Origin: Candidatus Symbiothrix dinenymphae
GTDB lineage: Bacteria; Bacteroidota; Bacteroidia; Bacteroidales; Azobacteroidaceae
Reading direction: 5' to 3'
Length of the DNA stretch: 45,584 nt
Assembly: GCA_001417715.1 (NCBI GenBank)
Contig: BBRT01000133.1
Location: 1 to 45,584 of the forward strand
The notes beneath the pieces are model-generated. The model was not told where the DNA came from. It saw only the letters and a program-made list of their open reading frames with translations, and made no database searches. Both the position numbers and the translations under genes were made by a program. This document shows, piece after piece, positions 1 through 8,566 of the stretch. Positions within the stretch are counted from its first letter, which is position 1; each line of letters begins with the position of its first letter.

Positions 1-517
1 CGGCAGCTTCAACGCCGGAACCATAGCTAATCCTGGAATTAACCCCTACCGGAAATTCACCATCATTAACCCAACCACATTGGCAAACCTTACGCATTTT
101 GTGATATTCTTTCACTATGGGACGAATAGGCGGAAGGTCTATTTCTTGACGAACTTCCAACAAGCTTGCTTCCTCTGCGGACAAATCCGCCCCACAATGA
201 GTGCAAAAATCGGAACAAAGGTCAATTATCTCATCCGGTTTTTGCATCGTCAGCGTTTTGCCTACATGTCCTTTTTGACCGCCAACCGGACGACCGGTCT
301 TTTGGCGAAGGTTCACTTTTTGGGTGCCGATAGGGTCTTTGCTGGAAGGAAGATGGCTATTCTGACTGGTTTTAGGGTGCTCATAACGGGACAAGCGTGC
401 GCGTAAGTCGGCTATCTCCTTTTCTTGAATCGCCATTGCTTTTTTTTGAAGCTCATTCTCCTTTTGTAAAGTTCGAACCTCCGCAATCAATGTCTTCACT
501 AAAATCTCTATGTCCAT
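1..517 (-). CDS. IS66-family transposase, N-terminal part (cut by window edge)
   Basis: Reverse-strand reading frame open from an ATG at 517 to the window edge (172 residues visible). It has the IS66 layout: a coiled-coil start (about residues 5-45), a serine-rich SQNSHLPSSKDP stretch, the RPVGGQKGHVGKTL basic motif, and a zinc finger with CSDFCTHCG followed by CQCG. The family moves insertion sequences by DDE chemistry; the catalytic domain lies outside the window. An in-frame ATG at 529 is possible, but GGGAGA just before 517 looks like a ribosome site and favours 517. Whether the element is intact cannot be judged from here. Confidence 0.85.
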   Translation of the reverse strand, partial: MDIEILVKTLIAEVRTLQKENELQKKAMAIQEKEIADLRARLSRYEHPKTSQNSHLPSSKDPIGTQKVNLRQKTGRPVGGQKGHVGKTLTMQKPDEIIDLCSDFCTHCGADLSAEEASLLEVRQEIDLPPIRPIVKEYHKMRKVCQCGWVNDGEFPVGVNSRISYGSGVEAA

Positions 518-667
518 TATATCTCCCATATTACTATAACGGGAAAAGTGTCGGTTTAGTATTTAAAGTTCAGGATGATTCGTTTTTTTTTAGTCCGCTG
601 TGGGGAGGTGCTGTATAGTAACCTAAATCTTTCATATTTTATTTATTCTTTTTTAAGTTTCAGACTG

Positions 668-675
668 CAAAGGTA
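668..675 (-). promoter_or_regulatory. Possible -7 promoter box facing the IS66 gene
   Basis: Reads TACCTTTG on the minus strand, the Bacteroidota -7 consensus TAnnTTTG, about 150 bases before the transposase start. No well-spaced TTTG -33 box is visible, so support is weak. The rest of 518-796 shows no gene; a short inverted repeat (TGCCA/TGGCA) lies at 687-701. Confidence 0.35.
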
Positions 676-796
676 CGTTGTATTTGTGCCAAAACGTGGC
701 ATAAGTTGAAAAAAATCCGTTTTCTACCAACATTTTGTCCCTGCGGAATAAAAACATTAAGGAACTTATGGTGCATTGATAATGCGTTGAGCCATT

Positions 797-1099
797 TCAA
801 TCTATAATTAATGAGGCTGCAATCACGCGATGTATGAGTACCACAGAACCACCTACGGTGTAAATAATCGCCATTTTCTTGTAATTGGCACGGCGCACAT
901 CTGCGCCATATTGCAATAGAGACAAATTGAAGCGAATAGGGAAAGCTGCAGGGTTCTGCGATATCTTCTCTATTTTTTCAAAAATACCATCCAAATAGCG
1001 AATCGCGGTCAAAGGTAAACTATATGTTTCTGTTATAGTATAAGATAACTCACACAAATCATCCATTGCTGTTTCTGAAATTTCAACAGAATACGTCAT
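797..1099 (-). CDS. ParE/RelE-type toxin of a toxin-antitoxin pair
   Basis: A 100-residue protein starting at MTYSVEISE. The size and pattern fit the ParE/RelE superfamily: an N-terminal beta strand and helices, then a C-terminal sheet containing VRRANYKKMAIIYTV and VVLIHRVI, where the family keeps its Arg/Tyr-rich surface. Members block gyrase (ParE) or cleave mRNA on the ribosome (RelE); which applies cannot be told. The ATG overlaps the stop of the upstream gene by four bases (ATGA), the usual coupling of an antitoxin-toxin operon. A longer frame to 1153 exists but would bury the start inside the antitoxin gene. Confidence 0.8.
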   Translation of the reverse strand: MTYSVEISETAMDDLCELSYTITETYSLPLTAIRYLDGIFEKIEKISQNPAAFPIRFNLSLLQYGADVRRANYKKMAIIYTVGGSVVLIHRVIAASLIID

Positions 1100-1320
1100 C
1101 GTTCTAATGTTCTTACATCGCAACCATAATGTGTACTTAAAATATCGCAGCATCTATTATACGCCGCAGCCATCGTATAAGTTTTCTTTGCACTGTTTTC
1201 CACTACCGGAAAATTCACCCTCACAGCCCTTCTATGCTGTGCTAATTCTTTAACAAGACACCCCTCAAGAGCAACAGGGGCATCCATTTCTGCGGTTACA
1301 ACTGCATTCATAACATCCAT
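1096..1320 (-). CDS. Probable antitoxin partner of the ParE-type toxin
   Basis: A 74-residue protein immediately upstream of, and overlapping by four bases, the ParE-like toxin gene. I do not recognise a DNA-binding fold (no clear ribbon-helix-helix or HTH), so the assignment rests on position, size and coupling. The C-terminal half contains a helix-prone YTMAAAYNRCCDIL segment that could bind the toxin. A TACCTTTG box at 1354-1361 on the same strand lies about 34 bases before the ATG, giving a short leader. Confidence 0.6.
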   Translation of the reverse strand: MDVMNAVVTAEMDAPVALEGCLVKELAQHRRAVRVNFPVVENSAKKTYTMAAAYNRCCDILSTHYGCDVRTLER

Positions 1321-1353
1321 ATTTTTTTATTGTTAATTGTTATTAAATCGGTG

Positions 1354-1361
1354 CAAAGGTA
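1354..1361 (-). promoter_or_regulatory. -7 promoter box of the toxin-antitoxin operon
   Basis: TACCTTTG on the minus strand, matching TAnnTTTG, placed to give a leader of roughly 30 bases before the antitoxin ATG. No clear TTTG sits 19-21 bases upstream. Confidence 0.55.
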
Positions 1362-1408
1362 AGAATTTTTTGGGGATTGGCAAGTTGAAAAAATATCACT
1401 AAATTTTT

Positions 1409-2698
1409 TCAAACACAAAAAACAGCATACAGCGGCACCGATTTTATGTTGTTTTCAAAACCAAAATTCTTTTGCGAAATGCGGATGCCGTAAGGGCAGC
1501 GATATTGTTTCATAAACATTGTCAAACTGCGGCTGCGCGTGTTTATCCCGCGTTTTACTTCAACAGGAATCACATTTATGTCTTCTTGCAACACAAAATC
1601 AACTTCGCCTGAATTATCGTTTTTCCAATAAAATAAACTTTTTTTGTTTGCTGTAAATGCCTGTGCCACATAGTTTTCGGTAAATGCGCCAAGAAAAGTA
1701 TTTGCCTCATTATCTTTGGCAAGCAATATTGAAGCAGGAATTTGTGACTTCAAAGTCAGCATCCCCACATCAGCCATATATAACTTAAAATCAGGGAAAT
1801 AACTATAAACAGCAATCGGAATTTCGCCTTGTGTGATTTTTTGACATTTCAAAACAATACTCGCAAAATTAAGCCATTCGATTGACTCGCCAAAAATGGT
1901 TGCCGTGCCACCTTTTTGCACCATTTTATACTGAAATTTGTAATTTTCCTTTGCCAATTGTGCGGGTATTGAATTGTAGCAAGCCCTGATTTTCACGCTT
2001 GTGGCAGGAGTTGCATATTTTGCCATATCAGCAATGTAGTCGTTGTAAATATCTGTTTGATAATTAGCCGTTTGTGCAAAACTCTCTGTCTCTGCATAGT
2101 TTTTGACCACAGCGGGCATTCCACCTGTTACAAGGTACTTTTTGTAAAATTCCAAAGCAAACGAATGAAGCGGAAATTCTTCGTTTCGCGCATAATGCCT
2201 GCGAATTTCTACCGCAAGATTTTCCCTGCCTAATGCCCACAAAAACTCCTCAAAATCAAGTGGATAAAGGTATAACTCATTCACTTTTCCAACAGGGAAC
2301 GAATAGTTGGAGCGATTAACAGCCACGCCAAGCAACGAACCTGCCGCCACTATATGGTACTGAGGCGTATCTTCGCAAAAATATTTCAATGCGGTTAATG
2401 CTCTGCTATTTGCCGGAATTTCATCGAAAAACAGCAACGTTTTTTCGGGTTTAATCTGCACATTTTCAGTTGTTTCGATGTATTCAATAATATGTTTGGG
2501 TCGAATATCACTGCCAATAAAATTGCTCACCAAATCATTGTTTTCAAAATTGATATAAACAACATTGTCGTAATTTTGCTTGCCAAACTCGTTGATAATG
2601 TACGTTTTACCAACCTGACGCGCACCATTGAGCAACAAAGGCATTCGTCCCTTGCTGTTTTTCCATTCGATTAAATCGCTGAAAATTTTTCTTCGCAT
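1409..2698 (-). CDS. AAA-type ATPase with C-terminal DUF4143 domain
   Basis: 429 residues, the usual size of the bacterial ATP-binding/DUF4143 family. Walker A is GARQVGKT at residues 25-32. The Walker B region is LLFFDEIPANSRAL, about residues 87-100. The C-terminal half carries the DUF4143 signature, with KLYMADVGML and a nuclease-like GEVDFVLQ...IPVEVKRG segment resembling a PD-(D/E)XK core. The cellular role of the family is not settled; it is common in accessory regions of Bacteroidota genomes and is often suspected in defence or stress. The gene stands alone. Its probable promoter at 3261-3292 is separated from it by an inserted repeat element. Confidence 0.85.
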   Translation of the reverse strand: MRRKIFSDLIEWKNSKGRMPLLLNGARQVGKTYIINEFGKQNYDNVVYINFENNDLVSNFIGSDIRPKHIIEYIETTENVQIKPEKTLLFFDEIPANSRALTALKYFCEDTPQYHIVAAGSLLGVAVNRSNYSFPVGKVNELYLYPLDFEEFLWALGRENLAVEIRRHYARNEEFPLHSFALEFYKKYLVTGGMPAVVKNYAETESFAQTANYQTDIYNDYIADMAKYATPATSVKIRACYNSIPAQLAKENYKFQYKMVQKGGTATIFGESIEWLNFASIVLKCQKITQGEIPIAVYSYFPDFKLYMADVGMLTLKSQIPASILLAKDNEANTFLGAFTENYVAQAFTANKKSLFYWKNDNSGEVDFVLQEDINVIPVEVKRGINTRSRSLTMFMKQYRCPYGIRISQKNFGFENNIKSVPLYAVFCV

Positions 2699-2790
2699 AA
2701 TTTCGCTATTATTAAAAAATGAACCAAATTTTGACTATTATCTATAAATTAATCAAACTTTTCTGACTTTTCCATAGATAAAAATCGGTG

Positions 2791-3243
2791 TAATGGACAA
2801 AATTCAGGCTAAAAAAGAGCCGTTTGTTTCAAGTGGACAAAATTCAGGCTAAATATTTTTGAGGATGAATAAATCCTGATCAACTATTCATATCTTTGCA
2901 TGGTCAAATGAAACGGAAACAAGCTCTGCTGGGGAGCAACTTGTCAGGGATAGTTTGACAGGCTGACGAAAAAGTCAGAGAAGGGATTATCACAATAGAT
3001 AATTCCTTCGACTTTTTAGAAGCCTTTTATACCTTGAAAAACCCATCTATATACTTCATTTTACGTTCTTTAGATAAGCCATTGTGGTTTCTGAGTTTGT
3101 TTTTCAAGTCAAATTTTCAGCCGTTTTTCTTGGTCGTTTTCGACCAGCAATAAATGCAAATTTTTTACTCATAACTTTAAATGCTTGCAAATATATGTAT
3201 TTCAATTAGTTATCACCACTTCTAGCCTGAATTTTGTCCATTA
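2791..3243. mobile_element. Non-autonomous inverted-repeat element (MITE or IS remnant), about 453 bp
   Basis: A 21-base terminal inverted repeat, core GGACAAAATTCAGGC, occurs at 2791-2811 and reversed at 3223-3243. A third copy of the 18-base core lies at 2834-2851 in the same orientation as the left end. The interior has no intact transposase. Only short broken frames occur on the minus strand, for example a 22-residue frame starting MSKKFAFIAGRK near 3170. No clean target duplication was found. This accounts for most of the gene-free stretch 2699-3297. Confidence 0.7.
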
Positions 3244-3260
3244 GCCCTAAAAATCAAATG

Positions 3261-3292
3261 CAAAGGTACAACAATTCTTTTAACGCCGCAAA
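3261..3292 (-). promoter_or_regulatory. Minus-strand promoter cut off from the ATPase gene
   Basis: TACCTTTG at 3261-3268 and TTTG at 3289-3292 with 20 bases between, a full match to the Bacteroidota promoter pattern. It points toward the ATPase gene, which starts at 2698, but the 453-bp repeat element lies between. The -33 box overlaps the T-run of the terminator of the upstream lipoprotein gene. Confidence 0.55.
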
Positions 3293-3329
3293 AAAAAGAA
3301 CTGCATCAACTTGTGATACAGTTCCTTTT
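3290..3329 (-). terminator. Rho-independent terminator of the acidic lipoprotein gene
   Basis: On the minus strand a stem GAACTG-ATCA/TGAT-CAGTTC (3298-3324) with a short loop is followed by eight T. A matching A-run on the other side makes it potentially bidirectional. It sits about 40 bases after the stop of the lipoprotein gene. Confidence 0.75.
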
Positions 3330-3368
3330 TGCTTTTGCTGCTGTGCTTTTGACACACAGCAGACAAAA

Positions 3369-3554
3369 TTACTGTGCGGAAACTTCTTCAACATCTACTG
3401 CTTCACCTTCCACCACTTCTTCACCTTCCACCATTTCTTCTACTATCACCTCTTCTGTAGTACAACTGCTTTCTTCTTTAGCAGCATTCTTACCACCACA
3501 TGAAGCGAGAGAAACCACGGCAACTAATGCTGCAAACAATACAACTTTTTTCAT
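3369..3554 (-). CDS. Small acidic lipoprotein
   Basis: 61 residues. The first 20 form a lipoprotein signal with lipobox LASC (Cys at about residue 19), followed by GGKNAAKEE and a strongly acidic tail rich in Glu and Val (VIVEEMVEGEEVVEGEAVDVEEV). It is short but convincing: real signal sequence, own terminator directly downstream, and a low-complexity mature part typical of small Bacteroidota surface lipoproteins. Function unknown. It lies just downstream, on the same strand, of the OmpA/TPR lipoprotein gene (gap about 47 bases), so it may be co-transcribed with it. Confidence 0.75.
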   Translation of the reverse strand: MKKVVLFAALVAVVSLASCGGKNAAKEESSCTTEEVIVEEMVEGEEVVEGEAVDVEEVSAQ

Positions 3555-3601
3555 TGTGAAAAATATTAAAACGTTTTAAACAACTTATTTGAAAGTTTCT
3601 C

Positions 3602-5299
3602 TTACTTTCCAATTGCTTGTAAGAACGCACCGTCTTTCACATATTGTGCAAATTCCAAATCGTTCAATGCTTTATCTGCCAAAGACGAATCTTTAGAAAT
3701 CGCACTTTTCAAGTTAGAAGTCACCTGACTGGCATTGTTGGTGCGAGCACCTACAATTGCTTTCAAATAGTCCGTTGTTGCATCGGGTTTTGCCACAGCA
3801 TTCAATGTAGCACCTGCTTTCGCGTAATCTTTTGACAAAATCTGCGTCAATGCTGCATTGTTGCTTACAGTGTTGCCGTAGGATTGTTTAGCCTGTGCAT
3901 AGTTGCCATCCAAAGCAGCTACCAGACCTTGTGCGTTGTTAACACCTTGTGCACCGGATGCTTTTGCCAGATATTGACCAGCCGAAGCGCGGTCTCCGTT
4001 TGCAAGCGCTACATACGCCAAGTTCAAGTTTGCTTCGGGCAAAGCACCATTAATGCCGACTGCTTTTTTGAACAAATCTCCGGCACCGGAAATATTGCCT
4101 TTCTGATACTCCAACACACCTGCGTTATTGTAAGCACGGGCATCATTGGGAAACAACTCAATAGCCTTCTTATAAATGGTTGCCTTTGCGTCGGGTGTTT
4201 CAGCAAGTTTACCTGCCGTAAGCAACTCATCTGCGGTCAACGCTTGAGGATTTGAACTTGCCAAAGATGCGATTTGAGCATCTGTTTTGCCCACTTTTCT
4301 GACCGTAGCAGACAAACGTGAACGACGCAATTGAGGCAAAATTTCTTCTGCCAAGGTAGAATACACAGCGGAGATGTTTTTGATTTCACGCTCGCGTTGT
4401 TCCGTGTCGGAATACATAGACAACACGCGCAAAATCAAGTCTTTATCTTGGAGGTTTGATTTTTGAACCAACTCCTTGAATCCATCCCAATCCTGTGCAG
4501 TGTATTTTGCCGTGATTGGTGCTGTTACCTTGTTCTTTTTCAACTCAGCAGCAAGGTATTTGTTCGTGTTCACTTCACGTTGCGCCGCCAACTTGTCGTT
4601 CAACTTAAACCCACCATCAGGCGATGCGTAAGCCGAAATCTCAACGTCAACTGTCTGTTCTTTAGACAATCCTGCATCCTTCACTTTTTTGCTCCAATCA
4701 GCGAGTTCTGCTTTTTTCAATTCACTTGCACGCAACTCCGCCTTTTGGATAAGGAACAGCAGGTCGGCATTGTAAACCACCGGAGCATCTGCTTGAGTCT
4801 GGGTTGCAAACGAAGGCGTTTCCGTAGTCGCGGTCAACAACGCCGCAGACGACAATACGCCATTACCAATTGGCAATGCGGGAAGGTCAACGGCCTTTGA
4901 ACCGACTTTCGCCTTGAAAGTCAGCCACAACGTCGACGTTCGCATTGCTGCAACATAAGGAAACGATGCCTCCAACACACCGGGTCCGCCGGTGCTCTGA
5001 GGAATCACTTGCCCGTTGCCTTTCACTTTCTCCCCTTGGAAAGTGTAAGGAGTGCCGACTGCCTCGCCACCTTCGTAGCGCAAAACAGGAGTCACTTCCA
5101 ACGTTGCCACATTAACAAACCACTTTGCAGGGAATGTTACATTGATAGTCACAGGAACCTGGCCACCGACCAATTCCAGGGGTTGAGGAACTGCCGAAAC
5201 TGCATCAGCCGGCAGGGGTGGTAAGGATGCACTACAAGAGGTAAAGCCTACTACAGACATTACAGCCAGTGCCAAAACCAAATAAAACTTTTTTTTCAT
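3602..5299 (-). CDS. OmpA-like/TPR lipoprotein
   Basis: 565 residues beginning with a lipoprotein signal (lipobox TSCS, Cys about residue 22). A beta-rich N-terminal region is followed at about 210-300 by an OmpA-like stretch with the pattern VDVEISAYASPDGG...AAQREVNTNKYL, resembling the peptidoglycan-binding OmpA C-terminal fold. From about 370 to 480 there are TPR-like helical repeats (RAYNNAGVLEYQKGNISGAGDLFKKA spans one unit). It probably sits in the outer membrane and contacts peptidoglycan or partner proteins. It has its own promoter at 5356-5385. Exact family name not certain. Confidence 0.75.
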   Translation of the reverse strand: MKKKFYLVLALAVMSVVGFTSCSASLPPLPADAVSAVPQPLELVGGQVPVTINVTFPAKWFVNVATLEVTPVLRYEGGEAVGTPYTFQGEKVKGNGQVIPQSTGGPGVLEASFPYVAAMRTSTLWLTFKAKVGSKAVDLPALPIGNGVLSSAALLTATTETPSFATQTQADAPVVYNADLLFLIQKAELRASELKKAELADWSKKVKDAGLSKEQTVDVEISAYASPDGGFKLNDKLAAQREVNTNKYLAAELKKNKVTAPITAKYTAQDWDGFKELVQKSNLQDKDLILRVLSMYSDTEQREREIKNISAVYSTLAEEILPQLRRSRLSATVRKVGKTDAQIASLASSNPQALTADELLTAGKLAETPDAKATIYKKAIELFPNDARAYNNAGVLEYQKGNISGAGDLFKKAVGINGALPEANLNLAYVALANGDRASAGQYLAKASGAQGVNNAQGLVAALDGNYAQAKQSYGNTVSNNAALTQILSKDYAKAGATLNAVAKPDATTDYLKAIVGARTNNASQVTSNLKSAISKDSSLADKALNDLEFAQYVKDGAFLQAIGK

Positions 5300-5355
5300 A
5301 CGATATTTTTTAACTTATTAGTAATTATATTTTCTCTCTAAATGAAAAACTGCGG

Positions 5356-5385
5356 CAAAGATACAACTTTTTTTTAACATACAAA
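5356..5385 (-). promoter_or_regulatory. Promoter of the OmpA/TPR lipoprotein gene
   Basis: TATCTTTG at 5356-5363 and TTTG at 5382-5385 on the minus strand, 18 bases apart, with the start codon 56 bases downstream. Confidence 0.65.
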
Positions 5386-5431
5386 CAAAAATAGTCCTTT
5401 TTCTCGCTTTTTTATTATATTTTAAGATTTC

Positions 5432-5452
5432 GACCTGATATTTCTACAGGTC
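5432..5452 (-). terminator. Hairpin after etfA, possible terminator
   Basis: Six-base stem GACCTG/CAGGTC with a nine-base loop, 17 bases after the etfA stop. No immediate T-run follows on the minus strand, so an intrinsic terminator is only possible. Confidence 0.35.
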
Positions 5453-5468
5453 AATTTATCTCTGCCTC

Positions 5469-6488
5469 TCATTTGCTATTCTTTTTGTAATACTTAATCA
5501 TCTTTGGCACAACCACTTCCACATCGCCGGTTATCACATAATCGGCGATACTGTTGATGGGCGCGTTGGCGTCGTTGTTGATAGCAATTATCATGGACGA
5601 CTCCTGCATACCCGCGATGTGCTGAATTTGACCGGAAATGCCGCATGCGATGTAGAGTTTGGGACGCACGGTGACGCCGGTTTGCCCTATTTGTCGCTCG
5701 TGCTCTGCATATCCGGCATCGACCGCCGCACGCGAAGCTCCCACTTCTGCGCCAATCGTGTTTGCCAAATCGTGCAACAATTGGAAATTTTCTTTCGACC
5801 CCAAGCCGTAGCCTCCGGCTACGATAATCGGCGCGCCTTTGATGTTCACTTTGGAGGCTTCGATGTGGCGTTCAATCACGCTCACCACGAAATCGGTGTC
5901 CGAAACATATTGTGTCACATCGTGCGCCACCGTTTTACCTTTATAATTAGCATCAAGAATTTCTTTTTTCATCACGCCTTCGCGCACCGTTGCCATTTGC
6001 GGGCGGTTTTCGGGATTGACAATCGTTGCCACGATGTTGCCGCCGAACGCGGGGCGAATTTGATACAGCAGATTGGTGTAGGTTTTGCCCTCCTTCTTCT
6101 CTTCGTGGTCGCCGATTTCCAGTGCCGTGCAGTCGGCAGTCAAGCCGCTGAACAAGGCAGAGGACACGCGCGGACCCAAGTCGCGACCAATATTAGTGGC
6201 ACCCATCAACGCGATTTGCGGCTTTTCTTCGCCGAAAAGTTTCACCAGCACCGCCGTGTGGGGTAGGGACGTATAGGGCACGAGGCGGGCATCGTCGAAC
6301 GTGTGCAGCACATCCACCCCGTAAGGGAACACCTGCGCGCCGATTTCGTCCAATTTCGTGCCCACAGCCACCGCTTCGACCTGACATTTCAACTGATTTG
6401 CCAGCGAGCGACCTTTGGTAAGCAGTTCAAGACTGACGTCCTGCACCTTACCATCTTCTATTTCGAGATATACAAATAAATTATTCAT
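5469..6488 (-). CDS. etfA: Electron transfer flavoprotein, alpha subunit
   Basis: 339 residues, normal length. The C-terminal FAD domain is clear: IIVAGGYGLGSKENF, then VGASRAAVDAGYAEHERQIGQTG, then the FAD-loop motif ACGISGQIQHIAGM, and a C-terminal acidic IADYVITGDVEVVVPKM. EtfA and EtfB form the soluble heterodimer that carries electrons from acyl-CoA or related dehydrogenases to the membrane, or takes part in bifurcation. The gene starts three bases after the etfB stop, so the two form an operon. An acyl-CoA dehydrogenase gene, a frequent neighbour, is absent here. Confidence 0.95.
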   Translation of the reverse strand: MNNLFVYLEIEDGKVQDVSLELLTKGRSLANQLKCQVEAVAVGTKLDEIGAQVFPYGVDVLHTFDDARLVPYTSLPHTAVLVKLFGEEKPQIALMGATNIGRDLGPRVSSALFSGLTADCTALEIGDHEEKKEGKTYTNLLYQIRPAFGGNIVATIVNPENRPQMATVREGVMKKEILDANYKGKTVAHDVTQYVSDTDFVVSVIERHIEASKVNIKGAPIIVAGGYGLGSKENFQLLHDLANTIGAEVGASRAAVDAGYAEHERQIGQTGVTVRPKLYIACGISGQIQHIAGMQESSMIIAINNDANAPINSIADYVITGDVEVVVPKMIKYYKKNSK

Positions 6489-6491
6489 AAC

Positions 6492-7298
6492 TTAACCGAT
6501 TGTGTGATTGGTGATTAACTCCACGATGAGTTCTTCGATTGCCTGGTCGGAAGAATCCAGTGTTTTACTCTCTTTCGCCTGAAAAACAACGCTTTCGATG
6601 GCTTTCACCTTCGTTGGCGAGCCGGACAATCCGCACTGCTGCGGGTCGGCATTGACATCGGCGGCACTCCACTCGGTGGCTGCCACGCCTTTTTTGTGGC
6701 GAAGCACCAATTTGGCATTGCGCGGACGGCATTCGGGTGCGGCATCCGAAACGGTAACCAGCATCGGCAATTTACCCTTTGCGACCTCAATACCGCCCTC
6801 CAAACGGCGTACAACCGTGATTTCACCGCCTTCGGCAGACAGCACATTGGCGGCATAAGTGATTTGGGGGATGCCCAACTTTTCAGCCACCTGCGGACCC
6901 ACCTGCGCGGTGTCGCCATCAATAGCCTGACGCCCGGACAATATAATGTCAAACTTGCCGATTTTTTTGATTGCCGTGCTCAGGGCGTAACTTGTTGCCA
7001 GCGTGTCGGCACCGGCAAAGGCGCGGTCGGTGAGCAAATAGCCGCCGTCGGCACCTCTGAACAAACCTTCGCGCACGATTTCTTCCGCGCGGGGCGGTCC
7101 CATCGTCAGCAGCGTAACCGTAGTGTCGGCATAGCGTTCCTTCAAACGTAATGCCTGCTCCAAGGCAAGCAAATCTTCCGGATTGAAAATAGCAGGCAAC
7201 GCAGAACGATTGACCGTTCCGTCTTCCTTCATCGCGTCTTTCCCGACGTTGCGCGTGTCAGGCACCTGTTTTGCAAGAACTATAATTTTAAAACCCAT
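6492..7298 (-). CDS. etfB: Electron transfer flavoprotein, beta subunit
   Basis: 268 residues starting MGFKIIVLAKQVPDT, the typical EtfB opening. The AMP-binding/flavodoxin-like fold shows in NPEDLLALEQALRLKE, VTLLTMGPPRAEEIVREGL and the family signature ILSGRQAIDGDTAQVGPQVAE. It is the structural partner of EtfA and docks the dehydrogenase. It is first in the etfBA operon, with a TAACTTTG box at 7320-7327 just upstream. Confidence 0.95.
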   Translation of the reverse strand: MGFKIIVLAKQVPDTRNVGKDAMKEDGTVNRSALPAIFNPEDLLALEQALRLKERYADTTVTLLTMGPPRAEEIVREGLFRGADGGYLLTDRAFAGADTLATSYALSTAIKKIGKFDIILSGRQAIDGDTAQVGPQVAEKLGIPQITYAANVLSAEGGEITVVRRLEGGIEVAKGKLPMLVTVSDAAPECRPRNAKLVLRHKKGVAATEWSAADVNADPQQCGLSGSPTKVKAIESVVFQAKESKTLDSSDQAIEELIVELITNHTIG

Positions 7299-7319
7299 AT
7301 TTTTTTTTTAATTGAGGTA

Positions 7320-7327
7320 CAAAGTTA
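7320..7327 (-). promoter_or_regulatory. -7 promoter box of etfBA
   Basis: TAACTTTG on the minus strand, 22 bases before the etfB ATG. No clear -33 box is seen. Confidence 0.5.
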
Positions 7328-7377
7328 GTAATTTTTTTTGAATAACGCATCATTTTTTTGCCCATCTTCCCTAATTG

Positions 7378-7767
7378 TCAATAGTTGTCTGCGATAGCCG
7401 CCGCGATGCTTTCTAATTCTTGCGGCGTGAATGGCTTGCGTGGTGCCTTGAAGTCCAAATCACCCTCATCATTGATGGGAATCAGGTGAATGTGGACGTG
7501 CGGCACTTCCAGCCCGATGACCGACAGCGCGATTTTTTTGCACGGAAGCACTTTTTTCATCGCTTTTGCCACTTTTTTTGCGAATACAAACATCTCTGCC
7601 AATAGTTTATCGTCCATGTCGAAAATGTAATCCACTTCCTTTTTTGGCACCACCAGCACATGCCCTTTGGCAACCGGATGGATGTCCAAAAAAGCGTAAA
7701 AAAACTTGTCCTCCACAATCTTGTATGAAGGCACCTCGCCTTTGACTATTTTACTGAATATGCTCAT
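7378..7767 (-). CDS. HIT-family nucleotide-binding protein
   Basis: 129 residues. The histidine-triad signature HVHIHLIP is at about residues 90-97 (H90, H92, H94), with the family's earlier FLDIHPVAKGHVLVVPKKEVD stretch. HIT proteins of this branch hydrolyse AMP-lysine or AMP-NH2-type substrates or Ap4A; the substrate cannot be told. The ATG overlaps the greA stop by four bases, so it is translated from the same message. greA-HIT pairing is common in Bacteroidota. Confidence 0.93.
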   Translation of the reverse strand: MSIFSKIVKGEVPSYKIVEDKFFYAFLDIHPVAKGHVLVVPKKEVDYIFDMDDKLLAEMFVFAKKVAKAMKKVLPCKKIALSVIGLEVPHVHIHLIPINDEGDLDFKAPRKPFTPQELESIAAAIADNY

Positions 7768-8234
7768 AATGAAATATTTATGATTTCGAATGTCAGGATG
7801 CCCGAAGGCACTTTTATCTCTACTATGTCGCCCACTTTTTTCCCCATCAGTCCCTGTGCGATGGGGGTTTTGACGGCTATTTTGCCTGTTTTCAAGTCGG
7901 CTTCCTGTTCGGAAACCAGCGTGTAAACCATCTGTTGATTGTTTTTCGTGTTTCGGATGGTTACTTTTGTCAAAATCTGCACGGTGTCCGTGGTGATTTT
8001 ACTTTCGTCGAGCACGCGGGAATCCGCAAACAATGCTTTCAACTGCGCAATCTTGGCTTCAAGCATCCCTTGAGCCTCTTTTGCCGCATCGTACTCCGCA
8101 TTTTCGGACAAGTCGCCCTTGTCACGTGCTTCTGCTATTTGCTTCGTGATTGCCGGTCGCTGCTCGGATTCCATTTGAGTGATTTCCGCCTGCAGCTTGT
8201 TGTAACCATCTCTCGTCATGTAAGTTAACGCCAT
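7764..8234 (-). CDS. greA: Transcription elongation factor GreA
   Basis: 156 residues, family length. The N-terminal coiled coil includes GDLSENAEYDAAKEAQG, with the acidic tip residues that enter the RNA polymerase secondary channel and stimulate transcript cleavage. The C-terminal FKBP-like domain includes TPIAQGLMGKKVGDIVEI. MALTYMTRDGY at 8234 is chosen as start because relatives begin with a short MA-Y-M-S/T segment. A TACCTTTG box lies about 90 bases upstream. Confidence 0.95.
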   Translation of the reverse strand: MALTYMTRDGYNKLQAEITQMESEQRPAITKQIAEARDKGDLSENAEYDAAKEAQGMLEAKIAQLKALFADSRVLDESKITTDTVQILTKVTIRNTKNNQQMVYTLVSEQEADLKTGKIAVKTPIAQGLMGKKVGDIVEIKVPSGILTFEIINISL

Positions 8235-8325
8235 ATTTCTTTATTTTTGTACAGACAAATAAGAATTTCGAGCAATTTCTACCCGAAACCCTTACTTTCT
8301 TCACTATTAATTTTCTTATCGGCTG

Positions 8326-8333
8326 CAAAGGTA
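8326..8333 (-). promoter_or_regulatory. -7 promoter box of greA-HIT operon
   Basis: TACCTTTG on the minus strand, about 90 bases before greA. Confidence 0.5.
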
Positions 8334-8401
8334 CACATTTTTTTTTGTAATCGGCAAGTTTTAATGATTTTTAACAGTTCAACTGCATCATCGCATTGTC
8401 T

Positions 8402-8566
8402 TTACCTTTTCACCACCTTCACGGTGTCATCACCGAGCCGCATCAGATATGTTGTTGTCATTTTTCCTGCACCTGCCGAGTTGTAGGTGTAGGCGACTTG
8501 TGCAAAACTGTGTGTTGCAAGCAGTAAACTTGCGATTGTGAGTAAAAATTTAATGATTATCCGCAA
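8402..8566 (-). pseudogene. Remnant T9SS cargo gene: signal peptide fused to the end of a sorting domain
   Basis: The frame reads IKFLLTIASLLLATHSFAQ, a clear signal peptide, then about 16 residues, then YLMRLGDDTVKVVKR, the last strand of a type A T9SS C-terminal domain, and a stop. The body of a secreted protein is missing. The residue before KFLL should be the initiator Met but the codon is ATT. That position is the junction with the miniature element at 8553, so the start codon seems to have been lost on insertion. TTG at 8566 is the only near start. Probably not expressed. Confidence 0.6.

Noticed and set aside
5619-6266. 215-codon plus-strand frame inside etfA
   Set aside because: Antisense shadow of a well-supported gene.
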